From Paucimonas sp. (GTDB lineage Bacteria > Pseudomonadota > Gammaproteobacteria > Burkholderiales > Burkholderiaceae_D), in assembly GCA_029266815.1 (NCBI GenBank), contig JAQSWC010000169.1, positions 1-5,674 on the forward strand: a DNA stretch of 5,674 nucleotides, in the 5' to 3' direction. A program made the translations under genes and the position numbers. Positions 1 to 5,674 of the stretch are shown piece by piece; the first letter of the stretch is position 1; each line of letters opens with the position of its first letter. The notes under the pieces were generated by a model that saw nothing but the letters and a program-made list of their open reading frames with translations, did not search any database and was not told the origin of the DNA.

Positions 1-1917
1 GCCTGGAAGGCAGCCTGCGAGATCGGCGCGGCGGTGGTAGTGAAGCCGCGCGACGGCAACCAAGGTAAAGGCGTGGCTGTCAACATCAAGACGCGCGACG
101 AAGTCTTTGCGGCTTATGAGGCTGCCTTTGCAATCAGCTCGGACGTGATTGTAGAGCGCTATATCAGCGGCCACGATTTCCGGTTGCTGGTGGTGGGCAA
201 TCAACTGGTCGCGGCCGCGCGCCGCGCGCCGCCTCAGGTGATCGGCGACGGCAAGCTTACCGTCCAGGAATTGATTGATGAAGTGAACCGCGATCCCCGA
301 CGCGGCGACGGCCATGCAACGTCGCTGACCAAGATTCGCGTCGATGCGATCGCGCAGGCGGTGCTCGCCGGCCAGGGATATGCCCTGGACACCATTCCGC
401 CCAAGGGCGTGCACGTCATCCTGCGCAACAACGCCAATCTCAGTACCGGCGGCACTGCCACCGATGTCACCGACGATGTGCATCCCGCCGTAGCAGCGCG
501 GGCGATAGAGGCGGCGCAGACAGTGGGGCTCGATATCTGCGGCGTGGACGTCGTGTGCCAGACTGTGCTGAAGCCCCTGGAAGAGCAGGGTGGCGGCATT
601 GTCGAGGTGAATGCGGCGCCGGGGCTGCGCATGCATCTGCAGCCGTCGTTCGGCAAGGGCCGTGCGGTCGGAGAAGCGATCGTTTCCACTATGTTCAAGG
701 ACGGCGACAACGGCCGAATTCCGGTCGTGGCTGTCACCGGAACCAACGGCAAGACAACGACAGTGCGCCTGATTGCGCACATGCTGGAGACCAAGAGCCT
801 GCGTGTGGGCATGACCTCCACCGACGGTGTCTACATCCGCAACAAGCGCATCGATACCGGTGACTGCAGCGGACCGAAGAGCGCGCGCAACGTGCTGATG
901 CATCCGGACGTCGATGCGGCCGTGTTTGAAACGGCGCGCGGCGGTGTGCTGCGCGAAGGACTCGGCTTCGACCGCTGCGATGTAGCGGTCGTGACCAATA
1001 TCGGCGTGGGCGACCACTTAGGTCTGGCCTTCATCGACACCGTAGAAGATCTTGCGGTATTGAAGCGCGTCATCGTGCAGAACGTGTCACCAACCGGCAT
1101 GGCCGTGCTGAACGCGGCCGACCCCATCACGGCGAGAATGGCGCCCGTCTGTCCCGGCAGTGTCACCTTTTTTGCCGCGGACAAGAATCATCCGGTCATC
1201 GCCGCACATCGCGCCCAGGGCCGCCGCGTGATTTTCGTGGAAGGAAAATCCATTGTTGCCGCCGAAGGCAAGCGCGAGCAGAAATTCGACCTGAAAGAAA
1301 TTCCATTGACCATGGGCGGCACCATTGCCTTCCAGGTGGACAATGCCATGGCGGCCATCGGCGCCGCGTGGGGATTGAATCTCGATTGGGACATTGTGCA
1401 CAAGGCCTTGAACACCTTCCGCAATGATGCCGCTACCGCGCCCGGGCGTTTCAACATGTTCGACTACCGCGGCGCCAAGCTGATCGCCGACTATGGGCAC
1501 AACCCTGATGCGATTGCCGCGCTGGTGCAGGCAGTGGACGCGATTCCCGCGAAAAAGCGCAGCGTCGTCATCAGTGGTGCGGGCGATCGCCGCGACATTG
1601 ACATCCGCCGCCAGACTGAAATCCTGGGCGATGCGTTCGACGAGGTGATCCTGTATGAAGATCAGTGCCAGCGCGGTCGTTCCGAAGGCGAAGTGGTGGC
1701 CCTGCTGCGCGATGGGCTGAGCAACGCCAAACGCACTTCGGCGGTGAGGGAAATCAAGGGCGAATTCCTGGCCATCGATACTGCTCTGGCGAACCTGTCC
1801 GAAGGCGATTTGTGCCTGGTCCTGATCGACCAGATCGATGAAGCGCTGGCGTATATCCAGAAGCGTTGCAAAGAGACGGGAGTGGCTGAGAAATCAGTGC
1901 TGGAAACCGTTGCATGA
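1..1917 (+). CDS. cphA: Cyanophycin synthetase (CphA family), C-terminal 638 residues, 5' end outside window
   Basis: The enzyme polymerises aspartate and arginine into cyanophycin (multi-L-arginyl-poly-L-aspartate), a cytoplasmic nitrogen reserve, using ATP. The frame is open from base 1, so the ATG at 34 is internal. Fragment residues 1 to about 230 are the end of an ATP-grasp domain, with the glycine-rich VKPRDGNQGKGV loop and the EVNAAPGLRMH metal/ATP segment. Residues from about 240 are a Mur-ligase-like domain with the P-loop GTNGKTTT (residues 247-254), followed by ETARGGVLREG, TNIGVGDHLG, the APGRFN segment and DYGHNPDAI. The YEDQCQRGRSEGE motif near the C-terminus is typical of the family. 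Family members are about 870 residues, so roughly 230 N-terminal residues are missing. Many Burkholderiales carry two paralogues (cphA and cphA'), and I cannot tell which this is. The family call is very secure and the paralogue is not. An intrinsic terminator follows directly, so the gene ends its transcription unit. Confidence 0.95.
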   Translation, partial: AWKAACEIGAAVVVKPRDGNQGKGVAVNIKTRDEVFAAYEAAFAISSDVIVERYISGHDFRLLVVGNQLVAAARRAPPQVIGDGKLTVQELIDEVNRDPRRGDGHATSLTKIRVDAIAQAVLAGQGYALDTIPPKGVHVILRNNANLSTGGTATDVTDDVHPAVAARAIEAAQTVGLDICGVDVVCQTVLKPLEEQGGGIVEVNAAPGLRMHLQPSFGKGRAVGEAIVSTMFKDGDNGRIPVVAVTGTNGKTTTVRLIAHMLETKSLRVGMTSTDGVYIRNKRIDTGDCSGPKSARNVLMHPDVDAAVFETARGGVLREGLGFDRCDVAVVTNIGVGDHLGLAFIDTVEDLAVLKRVIVQNVSPTGMAVLNAADPITARMAPVCPGSVTFFAADKNHPVIAAHRAQGRRVIFVEGKSIVAAEGKREQKFDLKEIPLTMGGTIAFQVDNAMAAIGAAWGLNLDWDIVHKALNTFRNDAATAPGRFNMFDYRGAKLIADYGHNPDAIAALVQAVDAIPAKKRSVVISGAGDRRDIDIRRQTEILGDAFDEVILYEDQCQRGRSEGEVVALLRDGLSNAKRTSAVREIKGEFLAIDTALANLSEGDLCLVLIDQIDEALAYIQKRCKETGVAEKSVLETVA

Positions 1918-1937
1918 CGGCGAGGATGCCCTGACTT

Positions 1938-1967
1938 AAAAAGCGCCGGCGAAAGCCGGCGTTTTTC
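1938..1967 (+). terminator. Rho-independent terminator after cphA
   Basis: A 7-bp perfect GC stem (CGCCGGC at 1944-1950 with GCCGGCG at 1955-1961) closes on a GAAA tetraloop (1951-1954), a very stable GNRA loop, and is followed by five T at 1962-1966. Five A at 1938-1942 precede the stem, so it could also act on the opposite strand. It lies 20 bp after the cphA stop codon. Confidence 0.93.
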
Positions 1968-2406
1968 ATTGAAACAAACCTTTGCCGGACACGGGGCAAA
2001 CAGCTAGGATCATCCGAGCCGATGCGGTTCACACGTTTATTGACCGGAAACCATCGGAAATCACCCGGCATGCGCCCGAACGGGCTTGCGTACTGCCTGC
2101 TCCGCAGGATGGGTAGCCACAATGCATGCGTTCCGTATGCTGGTTGCCGCCCAGCCGATGCATTACCAAGGGGCGAAATGTCTGGCGGCACGTTGAAGCG
2201 CGACCCCTCTTCATCTTCGGAAAACGACGTGAGTTCCGGCGGCTAGCCGATCTCAGCGGCATCCTGGACAAGCGGGCGGGCGTGAACGAAACATCCGAAC
2301 CTGGACAAGGTTCTTGTTTATTCGCTTAATATAGGCGCCATGTCATTGCCGCGCAGTTTCCGGCGGTTGACTCATTTCAGCCTTATCCGCCATCGACCAT
2401 TCCGCC
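1968..2406. other. Intergenic spacer of about 440 bp with no convincing gene
   Basis: This stretch lies between the cphA terminator and earP. Short open frames exist on both strands (for example 2022-2246 forward and 2029-2271 reverse). Their translations are rich in Arg, Ser, Pro and Cys with no recognisable motif, and none has a clear Shine-Dalgarno start, so I read them as chance frames. Small inverted repeats occur, such as CCTGC-TCC-GCAGG at 2096-2108, but no clear terminator-like or riboswitch-like fold. The only functional signal I can propose is the promoter candidate near its right end. An unrecognised small RNA cannot be excluded. Confidence 0.55.
2302..2332 (+). promoter_or_regulatory. 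Candidate sigma-70 promoter for earP
   Basis: TGGACA at 2302-2307 matches 5 of 6 bases of the TTGACA -35 consensus. TAATAT at 2327-2332 matches 4 of 6 of TATAAT. The spacer is 19 bp, longer than the preferred 17. Transcription would begin near 2339 and give a leader of about 70 nt before the earP ATG. The position after an upstream terminator makes a promoter in this spacer necessary, but the exact boxes are a guess. Confidence 0.35.
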
Positions 2407-3579
2407 ATGCTCTCCCTTTCCAGTGCCGCCATATTTTGCCGCGTGGTCGACAACTACGGGGACATCGGCATCTGCTGGCGCCTCGCCCGGCAACTCCAGC
2501 ATGAGCACGGTATTGCCGTCACACTCTGGGTGGATGACCTGCACACCTTCCGGCGCATTTGTCCGCAAGCGAGCATCGATGCGGAGATGCAGCAGCAGGC
2601 CGGCGTGACGGTTCGCCGCTGGCGCGATTGGGAGGGCATCTTCACGGCCAATGATGTTGCCGATATCGTTATCGAGTTCTTCGGCTGCGACATTCCACCA
2701 GGCTACATCAGCGCGATGACGCAATGCGATCCCCGCCCGGTATGGCTTAATCTCGAAGGCTTGACCGCCGAGGAGTGGGTGGAAGGCTGCCATACCTTGC
2801 CGTCGCCGCACCCGAGGCTCCCTTTGACCAAGCATTTCTTCTTTCCGGGTTTCACGTCGCGCACCGGAGGTCTGCTTCATGAAGCCGGCCTCGACAAAGA
2901 ACGCGAACGCTTTCAATCGGATTCGGCTGCCGTCGCGGCCTTCCTATCGACGCTCGGCGTGGCTGATGCGGACATGGCGGCACTGAAGGTCTCGCTGTTC
3001 TGTTACCCGCATGCGCCGGTCACCGCGCTGTTCGATGCCTGGCAGGCTGGTAGCGAATCGGTGACCTGTCTCGTGCCGGAGGGGGTTGCAACGGATGCGG
3101 TGCATGCTTTTCTCGACCAGGCGCCTCAGGCAGGCGCAACTCGAACCTGCGGCCGGCTCACGATATGCGTCATTCCCTTCCTTCCGCAGCAGGATTACGA
3201 CAAGTTATTGTGGGCCTGCGACCTCAACTTCGTGCGCGGCGAAGATTCCTTCGTGCGCGCGCAATGGGCGGACCGGCCTTTCATCTGGCATATCTACCCG
3301 CAGGACGAGAACTTGCACCACAAGAAACTCAAGGCCTTCCTGGGTCGTTATGCGGCGACCGGAACCCATGATCTTGCAGACTTTGCGCTTTCCTGGAACG
3401 GTGCACAGTCGCCGGAAAAGGTTGCCACATGGTGGCCGGCATTGCGTTCGGCCCTGCCGGCAATTGCACAACGCTGCCCGGAGTGGCGGGGCGCCGTACT
3501 GGAAAATGGCGACCTGGCCTCGAATCTCCTGAAATTCGCTGCGTCGCAAAAGGCGGTTTCCGCACGAAAAAAGGTATAA
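2407..3579 (+). CDS. earP: EarP, protein-arginine rhamnosyltransferase acting on elongation factor P
   Basis: EarP (formerly DUF2331, a GT-B fold inverting glycosyltransferase) transfers rhamnose from dTDP-beta-L-rhamnose to Arg32 of EF-P in the cytoplasm. The 390-residue product fits the family length. Near the N-terminus, FCRVVDNYGDIGICWRLARQL contains Asp15 and Asp19, matching the two aspartates known to be essential in Pseudomonas EarP (Asp13 and Asp17). In the C-terminal half NFVRGEDSFVRAQWADRPFIW carries Glu279 of the RGEDS motif, the counterpart of the essential Glu273, and HIYPQDENLHHKKL forms the nucleotide-sugar binding end. The next gene is efp, the usual partner. The start is the only ATG after an in-frame stop at 2368-2370 and ahead of the conserved N-terminus, but no good Shine-Dalgarno sequence precedes it. 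The TAA stop at 3577-3579 sits inside a TATAAT box. Identification is very secure. Confidence 0.96.
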   Translation: MLSLSSAAIFCRVVDNYGDIGICWRLARQLQHEHGIAVTLWVDDLHTFRRICPQASIDAEMQQQAGVTVRRWRDWEGIFTANDVADIVIEFFGCDIPPGYISAMTQCDPRPVWLNLEGLTAEEWVEGCHTLPSPHPRLPLTKHFFFPGFTSRTGGLLHEAGLDKERERFQSDSAAVAAFLSTLGVADADMAALKVSLFCYPHAPVTALFDAWQAGSESVTCLVPEGVATDAVHAFLDQAPQAGATRTCGRLTICVIPFLPQQDYDKLLWACDLNFVRGEDSFVRAQWADRPFIWHIYPQDENLHHKKLKAFLGRYAATGTHDLADFALSWNGAQSPEKVATWWPALRSALPAIAQRCPEWRGAVLENGDLASNLLKFAASQKAVSARKKV

Positions 3580-3580
3580 T
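3575..3580 (+). promoter_or_regulatory. Perfect -10 box (TATAAT) for efp, overlapping the earP stop
   Basis: TATAAT at 3575-3580 is identical to the sigma-70 -10 consensus and includes the earP TAA stop codon. No good -35 hexamer lies 16-18 bp upstream (the 17-bp position reads GGCGGT), so it would depend on an activator, on UP-type contacts, or be weak. Start of transcription would be near 3587, leaving a leader of about 105 nt before efp. This would let efp be made in excess over earP, as expected for a ribosomal factor and its modifying enzyme. Confidence 0.5.
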
Positions 3581-3683
3581 TCGCCGCCTATTTGTGACGA
3601 TTTTGATCAAACGCGCGCTTGCGTCATCCAGACCTTGTCCCATCGGTAGCGCCGAATGATTTTCATGCAACCCATCCTTATCT

Positions 3684-3687
3684 AGAG
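3684..3687 (+). promoter_or_regulatory. Weak Shine-Dalgarno site of efp
   Basis: AGAG at 3684-3687 lies 5 nt before the ATG at 3693, in the AT-rich context TCTAGAGTTTTT. It is a short purine match at acceptable spacing. It supports the ATG at 3693, which also gives the conserved N-terminus of the family. Confidence 0.45.
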
Positions 3688-3692
3688 TTTTT

Positions 3693-4250
3693 ATGAAACC
3701 AGCAAAAGAAATTCGCGTCGGCAACATCATCATGGTCGACGGCAAGCCCTTCATCGTGCTGCGCTCCGATGTCAACGGTTCGAGCCGCACCGGCTTCACC
3801 TACAAGTGGAAAATGAAGAACCTGCTGACCAATGCGCCGTTCGAAAGCGTGTTCCGCGGTGACGACAAGTTCGACGTGGTCGTTCTTGACAAAAAGCCGG
3901 CCACCTATTCCTACTTCGCCGATCCGCTGTACGTCTTCATGGATGAAGAGTACAACCAGTACGAAGTCGAAGGCGAGAACATGGGTGACGCCGTCAACTA
4001 CCTGGAAGACGGCATGACCTGCGAAGTGGTTTTCTACGAAGGCAAGCCGCTCTCGGTTGAGCTGCCGACGACGGTCGTGCGCGAAGTTACCTACACTGAA
4101 CCCGCTGTCAAAGGCGACACCTCGGGCAAGGTGATGAAGCCTGCCAAGATCTCCACCGGCTTCGAGATTCCGGTTCCGCTGTTCGTGGGCATCGGCGACA
4201 AGATTGAGATCGATACCCGCACCGGCGAATACAAGAGCCGCAGCAAGTAA
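3693..4250 (+). CDS. efp: Elongation factor P (EF-P), arginine-rhamnosylated type
   Basis: EF-P binds between the ribosomal P and E sites and stimulates peptide bond formation at polyproline stretches. The 185-residue product has the standard three-domain length: an N-terminal KOW-like domain (about 1-62), a central OB domain (about 65-128, with YSYFADPLYVFMDEEYNQYE) and a C-terminal OB domain (about 129-185, with GDTSGKVMKPA and the signature IEIDTRTGEYKSR). The tip of the domain I loop reads NGSSRTG, with Arg at residue 32. This is the residue rhamnosylated by EarP in Pseudomonas, Shewanella and Neisseria, whereas the E. coli type has a lysine at this site that is beta-lysylated by EpmA. 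The earP gene lies 113 bp upstream, so residue and enzyme agree. Own -10 box upstream and intrinsic terminator downstream suggest it can be transcribed alone as well as from earP. Confidence 0.98.
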   Translation: MKPAKEIRVGNIIMVDGKPFIVLRSDVNGSSRTGFTYKWKMKNLLTNAPFESVFRGDDKFDVVVLDKKPATYSYFADPLYVFMDEEYNQYEVEGENMGDAVNYLEDGMTCEVVFYEGKPLSVELPTTVVREVTYTEPAVKGDTSGKVMKPAKISTGFEIPVPLFVGIGDKIEIDTRTGEYKSRSK

Positions 4251-4276
4251 CAAAAGATTGCAAAAACCAGCCTCAC

Positions 4277-4306
4277 AAAACGCCGCGTTGATCGCGGCGT
4301 TTTTTT
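4277..4306 (+). terminator. Rho-independent terminator after efp
   Basis: A 7-bp perfect stem (CGCCGCG at 4281-4287 with CGCGGCG at 4293-4299) with a 5-nt loop is followed by seven T at 4300-4306. AAAA at 4277-4280 precedes the stem and can extend it. It begins about 27 bp after the efp stop codon and separates efp from the bactofilin gene. Confidence 0.94.
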
Positions 4307-4526
4307 ATCGGCGCGACAAGATATAGCCATTTTTTCTTTCTCGAAATCACTGTTACTTCAGCTCACATTCTCCTGAAAATTTTTTTGAACTTTCCGAACT
4401 TGCCGTTGACCAACGTCACAGTCCATGCAGCAACATGGGCAAAATTTTCTTAGAGCTGTCCAGCAAGAAAGACATGTGGAAACAATCGCAGGTCCGGCAG
4501 CAGTCAGCAATGGCATCAATCAATTC

Positions 4527-4531
4527 AGGAG
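4527..4531 (+). promoter_or_regulatory. Shine-Dalgarno site that sets the bactofilin start
   Basis: AGGAG at 4527-4531 lies 5 nt before the ATG at 4537. This is a near-ideal ribosome binding site. The upstream in-frame ATG at 4435 has no purine-rich sequence in front of it, so this site decides for 4537. Confidence 0.75.
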
Positions 4532-4536
4532 ATCAC

Positions 4537-5094
4537 ATGCTTCGATCCGATTCGCTCTTCGGCAAGCGCGACACCAACACGCCGAATTCACCGCTGGGCA
4601 GCAATGGCGTTCTTACTTCGGCAACTACACCGGGCACCACCAAGCCGCTCGGCACTACAGGCATCGCCGCAGTAGGCAATACAACCAACCAGACAGCGGG
4701 TACCACTATGTCAAGCACCAACGAAGGCGGCAGCAAATTGATCGTCGGACCGAATATCAAACTCAAAGGCGTTGAAATCACCGATTGCGACACGCTGGTC
4801 GTCGAAGGCCGCGTTGAAGCAACCATCGATTCGCGCGTGATCCAGATTGCAGAGCGCGGCGCATTCAAGGGTTCGGCCGAGATCGACATCGCCGAAATCC
4901 ACGGCGAATTCGACGGCGACCTCACGGTGCGCCAGAAGCTCGTGATCTACGCCACCGGCAAAGTTTCCGGCAAGGTCCGCTATGGCAAAGTCGTCATCGA
5001 AGAGGGCGGTCAGCTCGCAGGCGACGTGCAGGTCGGCACCGGTACGGCGGCCAACACCCGCAACCTGTCGGTAGCCAAGGCCGCCGCACAGTAA
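4537..5094 (+). CDS. Bactofilin-family cytoskeletal protein
   Basis: Bactofilins (PF04519, formerly DUF583) polymerise without nucleotide into filaments made of right-handed beta-helices. They act as scaffolds for cell shape, polar localisation or peptidoglycan enzymes, often at the inner face of the cytoplasmic membrane. The 185-residue product starts with MLRSDSLFGKRD, followed by a disordered-looking Thr/Gly/Asn-rich tract (about 14-65) and the beta-helix core (about 67-168). The core shows the family's short hydrophobic-glycine repeats: IVGPNIKLKG, LVVEGRVEATI, AEIHGEFDGDL, IYATGKVSGKVRYGKVVIEEGGQLAGDVQ. The C-terminal tail is short and Ala-rich. The start at 4537 is chosen for its AGGAG site. 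The frame also opens from an ATG at 4435, which would add 34 residues. No signal peptide or membrane segment is visible. It follows a terminator and so begins a new unit, but no clear promoter is visible in 4307-4536. Family secure, exact role unknown. Confidence 0.9.
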   Translation: MLRSDSLFGKRDTNTPNSPLGSNGVLTSATTPGTTKPLGTTGIAAVGNTTNQTAGTTMSSTNEGGSKLIVGPNIKLKGVEITDCDTLVVEGRVEATIDSRVIQIAERGAFKGSAEIDIAEIHGEFDGDLTVRQKLVIYATGKVSGKVRYGKVVIEEGGQLAGDVQVGTGTAANTRNLSVAKAAAQ

Positions 5095-5149
5095 GTCGTC
5101 AGGCAAGAAAGCGACATCGATCGCCGGCCGCTGCGAAAGCGGGCCCATC

Positions 5150-5674
5150 GACCAGCGCGGCATCGTGCATCGCGTGTCGGGTTTCCTGGCGGAGCATGGC
5201 TGCAACATCATCGATTCCGCACAATTCGGCGACGCCCAGTCGCAGCTTTTCTTCATGCGCGTGCATTTCGCCGCCGAAGACGCTTCGGTATCGGACATTG
5301 CCTTGCGGGCAGATTTCGCCAGGCTCGGCGAATCGATGCAGATGAACTGGCAATTGCACGACGCCTTCAAGAAGCCGCGCATGATGATCATGGTCTCGAA
5401 GATCGGCCACTGCCTGAACGATCTACTGTTCCGCTACAAGAGCGGCCTGCTGCCGGTCGAGATTCCGGCCATCGTGTCGAACCACACCGATTTCTACCAG
5501 CTCGCTGCCAGCTACAACATTCCCTTTCACCACCTTCCTCTCGCTGCTGGCGCTTCAGCGGAAGCCAAGCGCGCTCAGGAAGAACGCGTGCTGGAAATCG
5601 CCAAGAACAACGACATCGATCTTGTGGTGCTGGCGCGTTACATGCAGATACTCTCTCCGGAAATGTGCCGCGCG
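5150..5674 (+). CDS. purU: Formyltetrahydrofolate deformylase PurU, 3' end outside window and start not identifiable
   Basis: PurU hydrolyses 10-formyltetrahydrofolate to formate and tetrahydrofolate, balancing one-carbon pools and supplying formate for PurT-dependent purine synthesis. Clear homology begins at DQRGIVHRVSGFLAEHGCNI (codon 5150) and stays open to the window end (175 codons). It comprises an N-terminal ACT domain (to about codon 50, with QFGDAQSQLFFMRVHF) and the start of the formyltransferase domain (KPRMMIMVSKIGHCLNDLL, then SNH at 5477-5485 with the catalytic Asn and His, then DLVVLARYMQILSP). The catalytic Asp region lies beyond the edge. The coordinate 5150 is where homology becomes clear, not a start codon. 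The frame opens after a stop at 5072-5074 but has no ATG, GTG or TTG before GTG 5165, which would delete the first ACT strand. The usual N-terminal LSCPDQ motif is replaced by RCESGPIDQ. It may be N-terminally damaged, use an unusual start, or contain a sequence error. Product identity is secure. Confidence 0.88.

Noticed and set aside
2022..2246. Forward open frame of 74 codons in the cphA-earP spacer
   Set aside because: Composition looks like translated non-coding DNA, there is no ribosome binding site and no recognisable motif, and it overlaps equally open reverse frames.
2340..2504. Forward open frame (54 codons) starting with ATG just after the candidate promoter and overlapping the earP start
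   Set aside because: It is Arg/His/Pro-rich, lies largely in the shadow of earP in another frame and has no Shine-Dalgarno sequence. A uORF role cannot be shown from sequence.
3603..3610. TTGATCAA palindrome in the efp leader, reminiscent of FNR half-sites
   Set aside because: The FNR/ANR motif needs a 4-nt spacer between TTGAT and ATCAA. This is only an 8-nt palindrome and is expected by chance.
3678..4253. Long reverse-strand open frame opposite efp (191 codons)
   Set aside because: It is an antisense shadow of the strongly conserved EF-P coding frame. Such long reverse frames are common in GC-rich coding DNA.
4406..4436. TTGACC (4406-4411) as a -35 box for the bactofilin gene
   Set aside because: No acceptable -10 hexamer lies at 16-18 bp. 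CAACAT at 19 bp matches only 3 of 6 bases, too weak to annotate.
4711..5391. Long reverse-strand open frame opposite bactofilin and purU (226 codons)
   Set aside because: It is antisense to two recognised coding frames, and its translation shows no family motif.

Overview
The window reads as chromosomal DNA from a betaproteobacterium, most likely a Burkholderiales member close to Oxalobacteraceae (Herminiimonas, Collimonas or Massilia type). This placement is inferred from gene content and protein flavour: a proteobacterial cyanophycin synthetase, the EarP/EF-P arginine-rhamnosylation pair and a short bactofilin. No alignment was run. All real genes are on the + strand, and the base composition looks fairly even and GC-rich except in short AT-rich spacers.

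Layout. (1) 1-1917: the C-terminal three quarters of a cyanophycin synthetase (CphA family), cut by the left edge and closed by a strong intrinsic terminator at 1938-1967. (2) 1968-2406: a spacer of about 440 bp without a convincing gene, ending in a possible promoter. (3) 2407-3579: earP, the protein-arginine rhamnosyltransferase specific for elongation factor P. (4) 3693-4250: efp, whose product carries the Arg32 acceptor that EarP modifies; a perfect TATAAT overlaps the earP stop codon and an intrinsic terminator follows at 4277-4306. (5) 4307-4536: AT-rich spacer. (6) 4537-5094: a bactofilin-family cytoskeletal protein with a good Shine-Dalgarno sequence. (7) about 5150-5674: the 5' part of purU (formyltetrahydrofolate deformylase), running off the right edge, with no recognisable start codon where the family's N-terminus should be.

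How the genes relate. earP and efp form a functional unit: EarP adds rhamnose to Arg32 of EF-P, which lets EF-P rescue ribosomes stalled at polyproline. CphA (nitrogen and carbon storage polymer), bactofilin (cell shape or polar scaffold) and PurU (one-carbon balance) are functionally unrelated neighbours. I see no mobile element, CRISPR array, tRNA or rRNA. The window is mostly ordinary core genome. The one real irregularity is the bactofilin-purU junction, where the start of purU looks missing, altered or mis-sequenced.
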